64,000 bases of DNA from Ptiloglossa arizonensis (lineage: Eukaryota; Arthropoda; Insecta; Hymenoptera; Colletidae). Each line of letters opens with the position of its first letter. Position 1 is the stretch's first letter. The stretch spans positions 62,001 through 126,000 of the forward strand of contig NW_027478852.1 of NCBI RefSeq assembly GCF_051014685.1. The letters run 5' to 3'. The translations under genes were made by a program, and so were the position numbers. Positions 1-11,240 of this stretch are shown here, one piece after another. The notes below the pieces were generated by a model, which was not told the origin of the DNA, did no database searches, and was given only the letters and a program-made list of their open reading frames with translations.

Positions 1-1115
1 GAAAGTAGAAGCTCGCCCGTTTACAACAGTATGCGCACTTTTCCCCTAGGCCGTTCTAGTTATTCGTTTCGATCATCAGAACTGCGAAAATTTTGAGTTT
101 CTCAAGCGTTTCTTACATCCAAACGGCCATATCTCGCGAACGGATTGACCAATCCGCATGATTTCTGTTGCATCTGAAAGTAGAAACTCGCCCGATTACA
201 ACGGTATGCGAACTTCTCCCCTAGGCCGTACTAGTCATTCGTTTCGAGCATCAGAACTGCGAAAATTTTGAGTTTCTCAAGCGTTTCTTACCTCCAAACT
301 GCCATATCTCGCGAACGGATTGACCAATCCGCAAAATTTCTGTTGCAATTGAAAGTAGAAACTCGCCCGATTACAACGGTATGCGCACTTTTCCCCTTGG
401 CCGTTCTAGTTATTCGTTTCGAGCATAAAATTGCGAAAATTTTGAGTTTCTCAAGCGTTTCTTACATCCAAACGGCCATATCTCGCGAACGGATTGACCA
501 ATTCGCAAGATTTCTGTTGCTCCTGAAAGTAGAAACTCGCCCGATTACAACGGTATGCGCACTTTTCCCCTAGGCCGTTCTAGTTATTCGTTTCGAGCAT
601 CAGAACTGCGAAAATTTTGAGTTTCTCAAGCGTTTCTTACATCCAAACGGCCATATCTCGCGAACGGATTGACCAATCCGCATGATTTCTGTTGCATCTG
701 AAAGTAGAAACTCGCCCGATTACAACGGTATGCGTACTTCTCCCCTAGGCCGTACTAGTCATTCGTTTCGAGCATCAGAACTGCGAAAATTTTGAGTTTC
801 TCAAGCGTTTCTTACCTCCAAACTGCCATATCTCGCGAACGGATTGACCAATCCGCAAAATTTCTGTTGCAATTGAAAGTAGAAACTCGCCCGATTACAA
901 CGGTATGCGCACTTTTCCCCTTGGCCGTTCTAGTTATTCGTTTCGAGCATAAAACTGCGAAAATTTTGAGTTTCTCAAGCGTTTCTTACATCCAAACGGC
1001 CATATCTCGCGAACGGATTGACAAATTCGCAAGATTTCTGTTGCTCCTGAAAGTAGAAACTCGCCCGATTACAACGGTATGCGCACTTTTCCCCTAGGCC
1101 GTTCTAGTTATTCGT
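1..1115 (+). repeat. 524-bp trimer HOR block
   Basis: Three-monomer units repeat with a 524-bp period (landmarks at 268 and 792). The three monomers are a CTCCAAACTGCC unit with the rare GCAATTGAAAG site and the 174-bp tail, an ATCCAAACGGCC unit with TTCGCAAGATTTC, and an ATCCAAACGGCC unit with CATGATTTCTG. The first copy starts before the window or within its first tens of bases. Differences between copies are few, such as ACCAATTCGC versus ACAAATTCGC and GCGAACTTC versus GCGTACTTC. No gene is present. Confidence 0.85.
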
Positions 1116-4100
1116 TTCGAGCATCAGAACTGCGAAAATTTTGAGTTTCTCAAGCGTTTCTTACATCCAATCGGCCATATCTCGCGAACGGATTGACCAA
1201 TCCGCATGATTTCTGTTGCATCTGATAGTAGAAACTCGCCCGTTTACATCGGTATACGTACTTTTCCCCTAGGCCGTTCTAGTTATTCGTTTCGATCATC
1301 AGAACTGCGAAAATTTTGAGTTTCTCAAGCGTTTCTTACATCCAAACGGCCATATCTCGCGAACGGATTGACCAATCCGCAAAATTTCTGTTGCATTTGA
1401 AAGTAGAAACTCGCCCGATTACAATGGTATGCGCACTTTTCCCCTGGGCCGTTCTAGTTATTCGTTTCGAGCATCGGAACTGCGAAAATTTTGAGTTTCT
1501 AAAGCGTTTCTTATCTCCAAACTGCCATATCTCGCGAACGGATTGATCAATCCGCAAAATTTCTGTTGCATCTGAAAGTAGAAACTCGCCCGATTACAAC
1601 GGTATGCGCACTTTTCCCCTGGGCCGTTCTAGTTATTCGTTTCGAGCATCGGAACTGCGAAAATTTTGAGTTTCTAAAGCGTTTCTTACCTCCAAACTGC
1701 CATATCTCGCGAACGGATTGATCAATCCGCAAAATTTCTGTTGCATCTGAAAGTAGAAACTCGCCCGATTACAACGGTAGGTGTAGTTTTCCCCTAGGCC
1801 GTTCTAGTTATTCGTTTCGAGCATCAGAACTGCGAAAATTTTGAGTTCCTCAAGCGTTTCTTACCTCCAAACTGCCATATGTCGCGATCGGATTGACCAA
1901 TCCGCAAAATTTCTGTTGCATCTGAAAGTAGAAACTCGCCCGATTACAACGGTATGCGCACTTTTCCCCTGGGCCGTTCTAGTTATTCGTTTCGAGCATA
2001 AAACTGCGAAAATTTTGAGTTTCTAAAGCGTTTCTTATCTCCAAACTGCCATATCTCGCGAAGGGATTGATCAATCCGCAAAATTTCTGTTGCATCTGAA
2101 AATAGAAACTCGCCCGTTTACAACAGTATGCGCACTTTTCCCCTAGGCCGTTCTAGTTATTCGTTTCGAGCATCAGAACTGCGAAAATTTTGAGTTTCTC
2201 AAGCGTTTCTTACGTCCAAACGGCTATATCTCGCGAACGGATTGACCAATCCGCATAATTTCTGTTGCATCTGAAAGTAGAAACTCGTCCGATTGCAACG
2301 GTATGTGTAGTTTTCCCCTAGGCCGTTCTAGTCATTCGTTTCGAGCATCAGAACTGCGAAAATTTTGAGTTTCTCAAGCGTTTCTTATCTCCAAACTGCC
2401 ATATCTCGCGAACGGATTGACCAATCGGCAAAATTTCTGTTGCTTCTGAAAGTAGAAACTCGCCCGATTACAACGGTATGCGCACTTTTCCCCTGGGCCG
2501 TTCTAGTTATTCGTTTCGAGCATAAAACTGCGAAAATTTTGAGTTTCTAAAGCGTTTCTTATCTCCAAACTGCCATATCTCGCGAAGGGATTGATCAATC
2601 CGCAAAATTTCTGTTGCATCTGAAAGTAGAAACTCGCCCGTTTACATCGGTATGCGTACTTTTCCCCTAGGCCGTTCTAGTTATTCGTTTCGAGCATCAG
2701 AACTGCGAAAATTTTGAGTTTCTCAAGCGTTTCTTACCTCCAAACTGCCACATCTCGCGAACGGATTGACCAATCCGCAAAATTTCTGTTGCATTTGAAA
2801 GTAGAAACTCGCCCGATTACAACGGTATGCGCACTTTTCCCCTGGGCCGTTCTAGTTATTCGTTTCGAGCATCGGAACTGCGAAAATTTTGAGTTTCTAA
2901 AGCGTTTCTTATCTCCAAACTGCCATATCTCGCGAACGGATTGATCAATCCGCAAAATTTCTGTTGCATCTGAAAGTAGAAACTCGCCCGATTACAACGG
3001 TAGGTGTAGTTTCCCCTAGGCCGTTCTAGTTATTCGTTTCGAGCATCAGAACTGCGAAAATTTTGAGTTTCTCAAGCGTTTCTTACATCCAAACGGCTAT
3101 ATCTCGCGAAAGGATTGACCAATCCGCATAATTTCTGTTGCATCTGAAAGTAGAAACTCGTCCGATTGGAACGGTATGTGTCGTTTTCCCCTAGGCCGTT
3201 CTAGTCATTCGTTTCGAGCATCAGAACTGCGAAAATTTTGAGTTTCTCAAGCGTTTCTTACATCCAAACGGCCATATCTCGCGAACGGATTGACCAATCC
3301 GCATGATTTCTGTTGCATCTGAAAGTAGAAACTCGCCCGTTTACATCGGTATGCGTACTTTTCCCCTAGGCCGTTCTAGTTATTCGTTTCGAGCATCAGA
3401 ACTGCGAAAATTTTGAGTTTCTAAAGCGTTTCTTATCTCCAAACTGCCATATCTCGCGAACGGATTGATCAATCCGCAAAATTTCTGTTGCATTTGAAAG
3501 TAGAAACTCGCCCGATTACAACGGTATGCGCACTTTTCCCCTGGGCCGTTCTAGTTATTCGTTTCGAGCATCGGAACTGCGAAAATTTTGAGTTTCTAAA
3601 GCGTTTCTTATCTCCAAACTGCCATATCTCGCGAACGGATTGATCAATCCGCAAAATTTCTGTTGCATCTGAAAGTAGAAACTCGCCCGATTACAACGGT
3701 AGGTGTAGTTTCCCCTAGGCCGTTCTAGTTATTCGTTTCGAGCATAAAACTGCGAAAGTTTTGAGTTTCTAAAGCGTTTCTTATCTCCAAACTGCCATAT
3801 CTCGCGAAGGGATTGATCAATCCGCAAAATTTCTGTTGCATCTGAAAGTAGAAACTCGCCCGATTACAACGGTAGGTGTAGTTTTCCCCTAGGCCGTTCT
3901 AGTTATTCGTTTCGAGCATCAGAACTGCGAAAATTTTGAGTTCCTCAAGCGTTTCTTACCTCCAAACTGCCATATGTCGCGATCGGATTGACCAATCCGC
4001 AAAATTTCTGTTGCATCTGAAAGTAGAAACTCGCCCGATTACAACGGTGGGTGTAGTTTTCCCCTAGGCCGTTCTAGTCATTCGTTTCGAGCATCAGAAC

Positions 4101-4965
4101 TGCGAAAATTTTGAGTTTCTCAAGCGTTTCTTACCTCCAAACTGCCACATCTCGCGAACGGACCGACCAATCCGCAAAATTTCTGTTGCATTTGAAAGTA
4201 GAAACTCGCCCGATTACAACGGTATGCGCACTTTTCCCCTGGGCCGTTCTAGTTATTCGTTTCGAACATCGGAACTGCGAAAATGTTGAGTTTCTAAAGC
4301 GTTTCTTATCTCCAAACTGCCATATCTCGCGAACGGATTGATCAATCCGCAAAATTTCTGTTGCATCTGAAAGTAGAAACTCGCCCGATTACAACGGTAG
4401 GTGTAGTTTTCCCCTAGGCCGTTCTAGTTATTCGTTTCGAGCATCAGAACTGCGAAAATTTTGAGTTCCTCAAGCGTTTCTTACCTCCAAACTGCCATAT
4501 CTCGCGAACGGATTGATCAATCCGCAAAATTTCTGTTGCATCTGAAAGTAGAAACTCGCGCGATTACAACGGTGGGTGTAGTTTTCCCCTAGGCGGTTCT
4601 AGCTATTTGTTTCGAGCATCAGCACTGCGAAAATTTTGACTTTCTCAAGCGTTTCTTACATCCAAACGGCCATATCTCGCGAACGGATTGACCAATCCGC
4701 ATGATTTCTGTTGCATCTGAAAGTAGAAACCCGCCCGATTACAACGGTATGCGTACTTCTCCCCTAGGCCGTTCTACCCATTCGTTTCGAGCAAAAGAAC
4801 TGCGAAAATTTTGAGTCTCTAAAGCGTTTCTTATCTCCAAACTGCCATATCTCGCGAAGGGATTGATCAATCCGCAAAATTTCTGTTGCATCTGAAAGTA
4901 GAAACTCGCCCGATTACAACGGTATGCGTACTTCTCCCCTAGGCCGTTCTAGTCATTCGTTTCGA
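1116..4965 (+). repeat. Irregular satellite mosaic
   Basis: All sequence is monomer, but no single higher-order period fits. Short matches recur: 2714-3000 resembles 4111-4400 at a 1,397-bp offset; a rare GTCGCGATCGG monomer appears near 1881 and 3976; a GCGAAAGTTTTGAG monomer appears near 3750. The segment around 4111-4790 corresponds to 20365-21060 and 23163-23860. It therefore looks like a patchwork of units whose better-ordered relatives lie elsewhere in the window. No gene or non-satellite sequence was found. Confidence 0.8.
1539..1554. other. Perfect 16-bp palindrome CGGATTGATCAATCCG, recurrent
   Basis: The sequence equals its own reverse complement over 16 bases and contains TGATCA. 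Many monomers carry this GATC form. The other main form has GACC in the centre and keeps 7-bp arms (CGGATTG/CAATCCG) around a 2-nt non-palindromic core. The GAAGGGATTGATC class keeps 14 bp. The dyad occupies monomer positions 56-71, immediately after TCGCGA. Dyads of this kind can bind dimeric proteins or extrude as cruciforms (general knowledge); no such activity is shown here. Confidence 0.85.
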
Positions 4966-7900
4966 GCATCAGAACTGCGAAAATTTTGAGTTCCTCAAGC
5001 GTTTCTTACCTCCAAACTGCCATATGTCGCGATCGGATTGACCAATCCGCAAAATTTCTGTTGCATCTGAAAGTAGAAACTCGCCCGATTACAACGGTGT
5101 GTGTAGTTTTCCCCTAAGCCGTTCTTGTTATTCGTTTCGAGCATCAGAACTGCGAAGATTTTGAGTTTCTCAAGCGTTTCTTACATCCAAACGGCTATAT
5201 CTCGCGAACGGAATGACCAATCCGCATAACTTCTGTTGCATCTGAAAGTAGAAACACGTCCGATTGCAACGGTATGTGTAGTTTTCCCCTAGGCCGTTCT
5301 AGTCATTCGTTTCGAGCATCAGAACTGCGAAAATTTTGAGTTTCTCAAGCGTTTCTTACCTCCAAACTGCCACATCTCGCGAACGGATCGACCAATCCGC
5401 AAAATTTCTGTTGCATTTGAAAGTAGAAACTCGCCCGATTACAACGGTATGCGCACTTTTCCCCTGGGCCGTTCTACCCATTCGTTTCGAGCAAAAGAAC
5501 TGCGAAAATTTTGAGTTTCTAAAGCGTTTCTTATCTCCAAACTGCCATATCTCGCGAAGGGATTGATCAATCCGCAAAATTTCTGTTGCATCTGAAAGTA
5601 GAAACTCGCCCGATTACAACGGTATGCGTACTTCTCCCCTAGGCCGTTCTAGTCATTCGTTTCGAGCAAAAGAACTGCGAAAATTTTGAGTTTCTAAAGC
5701 GTTTCTTATCTCCAAACTGCCATATCTCGCGAAGGGATTGATCAATCCGCAAAATTTCTGTTGCATCTGAAAGTAGAAACTCGCCCGATTACAACGGTAT
5801 GCGTACTTCTCCCCTAGGCCGTTTTAGTCATTCGTTTCGAGCATCAGAACTGCGAAAATTTTGAGTTTCTCAAGCGTTTCTTACCTCCAAACTGCCATAT
5901 CTCGCGAACGGATTGACCAATCCGCAAAATTTCTGTTGCTTCTGAAATTAGAATCTCGCCCGATTACAACGGTATGCGCACTTTTCCCCTAGGCCGTTCT
6001 AGTCATTCGTTTCGAGCATCAGAACTGCGAAAATTTTGAGTTTCTCAAGCGTTTCTTATCTCCAAACTGCCATATCTCGCGAACGGATTGACCAATCGGC
6101 AAAATTTCTGTTGCTTCTGAAAGTAGAAACTCGCCCGATTACAACGGTATGCGCACTTTTCCCCTGGGCCGTTCTAGTTATTCGTTTCGAGCATAAAACT
6201 GCGAAAATTTTGAGTTTCTAAAGCGTTTCTTATCTCCAAACTGCCATATCTCGCGAAGGGATTGATCAATCCGCAAAATTTCTGTTGCATCTGAAAATAG
6301 AAACTCGCCCGTTTACAACAGTATGCGCACTTTTCCCCTAGGCCGTTCTAGTTATTCGTTTCGAGCATCAGAACTGCGAAAATTTTGAGTTTCTCAAGCG
6401 TTTCTTACGTCCAAACGGCTATATCTCGCGAACGGATTGACCAATCCGCATAATTTCTGTTGCATCTGAAAGTAGAAACTCGTCCAATTGCAACGGTATG
6501 TGTAGTTTTCCCCTAGGCCGTTCTAGTCATTCGTTTCGAGCATCAGAACTGCGAAAATTTTGAGTTTCTCAAGCGTTTCTTATCTCCAAACTGCCATATC
6601 TCGCGAACGGATTGACCAATCGGCAAAATTTCTGTTGCTTCTGAAAGTAGAAACTCGCCCGATTACAACGGTATGCGCACTTTTCCCCTGGGCCGTACTA
6701 GTTATTCGTTTCGAGCATAAAACTGCGAAAATTTTGAGTTTCTAAAGCGTTTCTTATCTCCAAACTGCCACATCTCGCGAACGGATCGACCAATACGCAA
6801 AATTTCTGTTGCATTTGAAAGTAGAAACTCGCCCGATTACAACGGTATGCGCACTTTTCCCCTGGGCCGTTCTAGTTATTCGTTTCGAACATCGGAACTG
6901 CGAAAATTTTGAGTTTCTAAAGCGTTTCTTATCTCCAAACTGCCATATCTCGCGAACGGATTGATCAATCCGCAAAATTTCTGTTGCATCTGAAAGTAGA
7001 AACTCGCCCGATTACAACGGTAGGTGTAGTTTTCCCCTAGGCCGTTCTAGTTATTCGTTTCGAGCATCAGAACTGCGAAAATTTTGAGTTCCTCAAGCGT
7101 TTCTTACCTCCAAACTGCCATATGTCGCGATCGGATTGACCAATCCGCAAAATTTCTGTTGCATCTGAAAGTAGAAACTCGCCCGATTACAACGGTGTGT
7201 GTAGTTTTCCCCTAGGCCGTTCTTGTTATTCGTTTCGAGCATCAGAACTGCGAAGATTTTGAGTTTCTCAAGCGTTTCTTACATCCAAACGGCTATATCT
7301 CGCGAACGGAATGACCAATCCGCATAACTTCTGTTGCATCTGAAAGTAGAAACACGTCCGATTGCAACGGTATGTGTAGTTTTCCCCTAGGCCGTTCTAG
7401 TCATTCGTTTCGAGCATCAGAACTGCGAAAATTTTGAGTTTCTCAAGCGTTTCTTACCTCCAAACTGCCACATCTCGCGAACGGATCGACCAATCCGCAA
7501 AATTTCTGTTGCATTTGAAAGTAGAAACTCGCCCGATTACAACGGTATGCGCACTTTTCCCCTGGGCCGTTCTACCCATTCGTTTCGAGCAAAAGAACTG
7601 CGAAAATTTTGAGTTTCTAAAGCGTTTCTTATCTCCAAACTGCCATATCTCGCGAAGGGATTGATCAATCCGCAAAATTTCTGTTGCATCTGAAAGTAGA
7701 AACTCGCCCGATTACAACGGTATGCGTACTTCTCCCCTAGGCCGTTCTAGTCATTCGTTTCGAGCAAAAGAACTGCGAAAATTTTGAGTTTCTAAAGCGT
7801 TTCTTATCTCCAAACTGCCATATCTCGCGAAGGGATTGATCAATCCGCAAAATTTCTGTTGCATCTGAAAGTAGAAACTCGCCCGATTACAACGGTATGC

Positions 7901-9220
7901 GTACTTCTCCCCTAGGCCGTTTTAGTCATTCGTTTCGAGCATCAGAACTGCGAAAATTTTGAGTTTCTCAAGCGTTTCTTACCTCCAAACTGCCATATCT
8001 CGCGAACGGATTGACCAATCCGCAAAATTTCTGTTGCTTCTGAAATTAGAATCTCGCCCGATTACAACGGTATGCGCACTTTTCCCCTAGGCCGTTCTAG
8101 TCATTCGTTTCGAGCATCAGAACTGCGAAAATTTTGAGTTTCTCAAGCGTTTCTTATCTCCAAACTGCCATATCTCGCGAACGGATTGACCAATCGGCAA
8201 AATTTCTGTTGCTTCTGAAAGTAGAAACTCGCCCGATTACAACGGTATGCGCACTTTTCCCCTGGGCCGTTCTAGTTATTCGTTTCGAGCATAAAACTGC
8301 GAAAATTTTGAGTTTCTAAAGCGTTTCTTATCTCCAAACTGCCATATCTCGCGAAGGGATTGATCAATCCGCAAAATTTCTGTTGCATCTGAAAATAGAA
8401 ACTCGCCCGTTTACAACAGTATGCGCACTTTTCCCCTAGGCCGTTCTAGTTATTCGTTTCGAGCATCAGAACTGCGAAAATTTTGAGTTTCTCAAGCGTT
8501 TCTTACGTCCAAACGGCTATATCTCGCGAACGGATTGACCAATCCGCATAATTTCTGTTGCATCTGAAAGTAGAAACTCGTCCAATTGCAACGGTATGTG
8601 TAGTTTTCCCCTAGGCCGTTCTAGTCATTCGTTTCGAGCATCAGAACTGCGAAAATTTTGAGTTTCTCAAGCGTTTCTTATCTCCAAACTGCCATATCTC
8701 GCGAACGGATTGACCAATCGGCAAAATTTCTGTTGCTTCTGAAAGTAGAAACTCGCCCGATTACAACGGTATGCGCACTTTTCCCCTGGGCCGTACTAGT
8801 TATTCGTTTCGAGCATAAAACTGCGAAAATTTTGAGTTTCTAAAGCGTTTCTTATCTCCAAACTGCCACATCTCGCGAACGGATCGACCAATACGCAAAA
8901 TTTCTGTTGCATTTGAAAGTAGAAACTCGCCCGATTACAACGGTATGCGCACTTTTCCCCTGGGCCGTTCTAGTTATTCGTTTCGAACATCGGAACTGCG
9001 AAAATTTTGAGTTTCTAAAGCGTTTCTTATCTCCAAACTGCCATATCTCGCGAACGGATTGATCAATCCGCAAAATTTCTGTTGCATCTGAAAGTAGAAA
9101 CTCGCCCGATTACAACGGTAGGTGTAGTTTTCCCCTAGGCCGTTCTAGTTATTCGTTTCGAGCATCAGAACTGCGAAAATTTTGAGTTCCTCAAGCGTTT
9201 CTTACCTCCAAACTGCCATA
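4966..9220 (+). repeat. 2,098-bp 12-mer HOR, two tandem copies
   Basis: Landmarks repeat at exactly 2,098 bp: 5026 to 7124 (GTCGCGATCGG), 5336 to 7434, 6036 to 8134, 6560 to 8658 and 6754 to 8852. The unit is twelve monomers with two net 1-bp losses. Rare markers are shared, including TTCTACCCATTCG and GCAAAAGAACTGC. One visible difference is CCCCTAAGCC near 5110 against CCCCTAGGCC in the second copy. Similarity ends near 9220, where ATATGTCGCGATCGG is replaced by ATATCTCGCGAACGG. A further complete copy lies at about 13027-15124 within the larger duplication. Confidence 0.9.
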
Positions 9221-11240
9221 TCTCGCGAACGGATTGATCAATCCGCAAAATTTCTGTTGCATCTGAAAGTAGAAACTCGCCCGATTACATGGGTATGCGT
9301 ACTTTTCCTCCAGGCCGTTCTAGTTATTCGTTTCGAGCATCAGAACTGCGAAAATTTTGAGTTTCTCAAGCGTTTCTTACCTCCAAACTGCCATATCTCG
9401 CGAACGGATTGACCAATCCGCAAAATTTCTGTTGCTTCTGAAAGTAGAATCTCGCCCGATTACAACGGTATGCGCACTTTTCCCCTAGGCCGTTCTAGTC
9501 ATTCGTTTCGAGCATCAGAACTGCGAAAATTTTGAGTTTCTCAAGCGTTTCTTATCTCCAAACTGCCATATCTCGCGAACGGATTGACCAATCGGCAAAA
9601 TTTCTGTTGCTTCTGAAAGTAGAAACTCGCCCGATTACAACGGTATGCGCACTTTTCCCCTGGGCCGTTCTAGTTATTCGTTTCGAGCATAAAACTGCGA
9701 AAATTTTGAGTTTCTAAAGCGTTTCTTATCTCCAAACTGCCATATCTCGCGAAGGGATTGATCAATCCGCAAAATTTCTGTTGCATCTGAAAATAGAAAC
9801 TCGCCCGTTTACAACAGTATGCGCACTTTTCCCCTAGGCCGTTCTAGTTATTCGTTTCGAGCATCAGAACTGCGAAAATTTTGAGTTTCTCAAGCGTTTC
9901 TTACGTCCAAACGGCTATATCTCGCGAACGGATTGACCAATCCGCATAATTTCTGTTGCATCTGAAAGTAGAAACTCGTCCGATTGCAACGGTATGTGTA
10001 GTTTTCCCCTAGGCCGTTCTTGTCATTCGTTTCGAGCATCAGAACTGCGAAAATTTTGAGTTTCTCAAGCGTTTCTTATGTCCAAACTGCCATATCTCGC
10101 GAACGGATTGACCAATCGGCAAAATTTCTGTTGCTTCTGAAAGTAGAAACTCGCCCGATTACAACGGTATGCGCACTTTTCCCCTGGGCCGTACTAGTTA
10201 TTCGTTTCGAGCATAAAACTGCGAAAATTTTGAGTTTCTAAAGCGTTTCTTATCTCCAAACTGCCATATCTCGCGAAGGGATTGATCAATCCGCAAAATT
10301 TCTGTTGCATCTGAAAGTAGAAACTCGCCCGTTTACATCGGTATGCGTACTTTTCCCCTAGGCCGTTCTAGTTATTCGTTTCGAGCATCAGAACTGCGAA
10401 AATTTTGAGTTTCTCAAGCGTTTCTTACCTCCAAACTGCCACATCTCGCGAACGGATTGACCAATCCGCAAAATTTCTGTTGCATTTGAAAGTAGAAACT
10501 CGCCCGATTACAACGGTATGCGCACTTTTCCCCTGGGCCGTTCTAGTAATTCGTTTCGAGCATCGGAACTGCGAAAATTTTGAGTTTCTGAAGCGTTTCT
10601 TATCTCCAAACTGCCATATCTCGCGAACGGATTGATCAATCCGCAAAATTTCTGTTGCATCTGAAAGTAGAAACTCGCCCGATTACAACGGTAGGTGTAG
10701 TTTCCCCTAGGCCGTTCTAGTTATTCGTTTCGAGCATCAGAACTGCGAAAATTTTGAGTTTCTCAAGCGTTTCTTACATCCAAACGGCTATATCTCGCGA
10801 ACGGATTGACCAATCTGCATAATTTCTGTTGCATCTGAAAGTAGAAACTCGTCCGATTGCAACGGTATGTGTAGTTTTCCCCTAGGCCGTTCTAGTCATT
10901 CGTTTCGAGCATCAGAACTGCGAAAATTTTGAGTTTCTCAAGCGTTTCTTACATCCAAACGGCCATATCTCGCGAACGGATTGACCAATCTGCATGATTT
11001 CTGTTGCATCTGAAAGTAGAAACTCGCCCGTTTACATCGGTATGCGTACTTTTCCCCTAGGCCGTTCTAGTTATTCGTTTCGAGCATCAGAACTGCGAAA
11101 ATTTTGAGTTTCTAAAGCGTTTCTTATCTCCAAACTGCCATATCTCGCGAACGGATTGATCAATCCGCAAAATTTCTGTTGCATTTGAAAGTAGAAACTC
11201 GCCCGATTACAACGGTATGCGCACTTTTCCCCTGGGCCGT
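5300..11240 (+). repeat. 5,941-bp 34-mer HOR, copy A
   Basis: This block recurs downstream at a constant 5,941-bp offset (7434 to 13375, 8134 to 14075, 9182 to 15123, 10020 to 15961, 10405 to 16346). It contains the 2,098-bp repeats, a monomer with the rare TACATGGGTATGCG and TCCTCCAGGCC sites near 9285, and the run to about 11.24 kb. The period equals 34 monomers less 9 bp, the deficit coming from 174-bp variants and other 1-bp deletions. Copies look nearly identical. The left edge is approximate: confident matching starts at about 5364. Confidence 0.88.
6029..6202 (+). repeat. 174-bp monomer variant (ATAAAAC class)
   Basis: Near the monomer end the usual GCATCAGAACTGC reads GCATAAAACTGC, a 1-bp deletion plus substitutions, so this unit is 174 bp. 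The class also usually carries ACCAATCGGC in place of ACCAATCCGC and GCTTCTG in place of GCATCTG. It is normally followed by a monomer starting GAGTTTCTAAAGCG, with GCGAAGGGATTGATC further on. Because the class recurs at fixed places (for example near 2365, 6560, 8134, 14075, 21590, 24388, 29987, 34361 and 38036) it is the most useful landmark for following higher-order units. Confidence 0.9.

Noticed and set aside
268..573. 101-codon forward reading frame, repeated at 792 and 18966
   Set aside because: It starts at TTG, lies wholly inside three satellite monomers, and exists only because stop codons are absent in this trimer. The monomer length is 1 modulo 3, so a frame moves through all phases across three monomers. 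There is no start signal, and similar frames recur throughout.
2734..2955. Recurrent 73-codon minus-strand frames overlapping 76-codon plus-strand frames
   Set aside because: They start at TTG in the palindrome (TTGCGGATTGATCAA) and recur with monomer order. Both strands being open is a property of the repeat, not evidence of paired genes.
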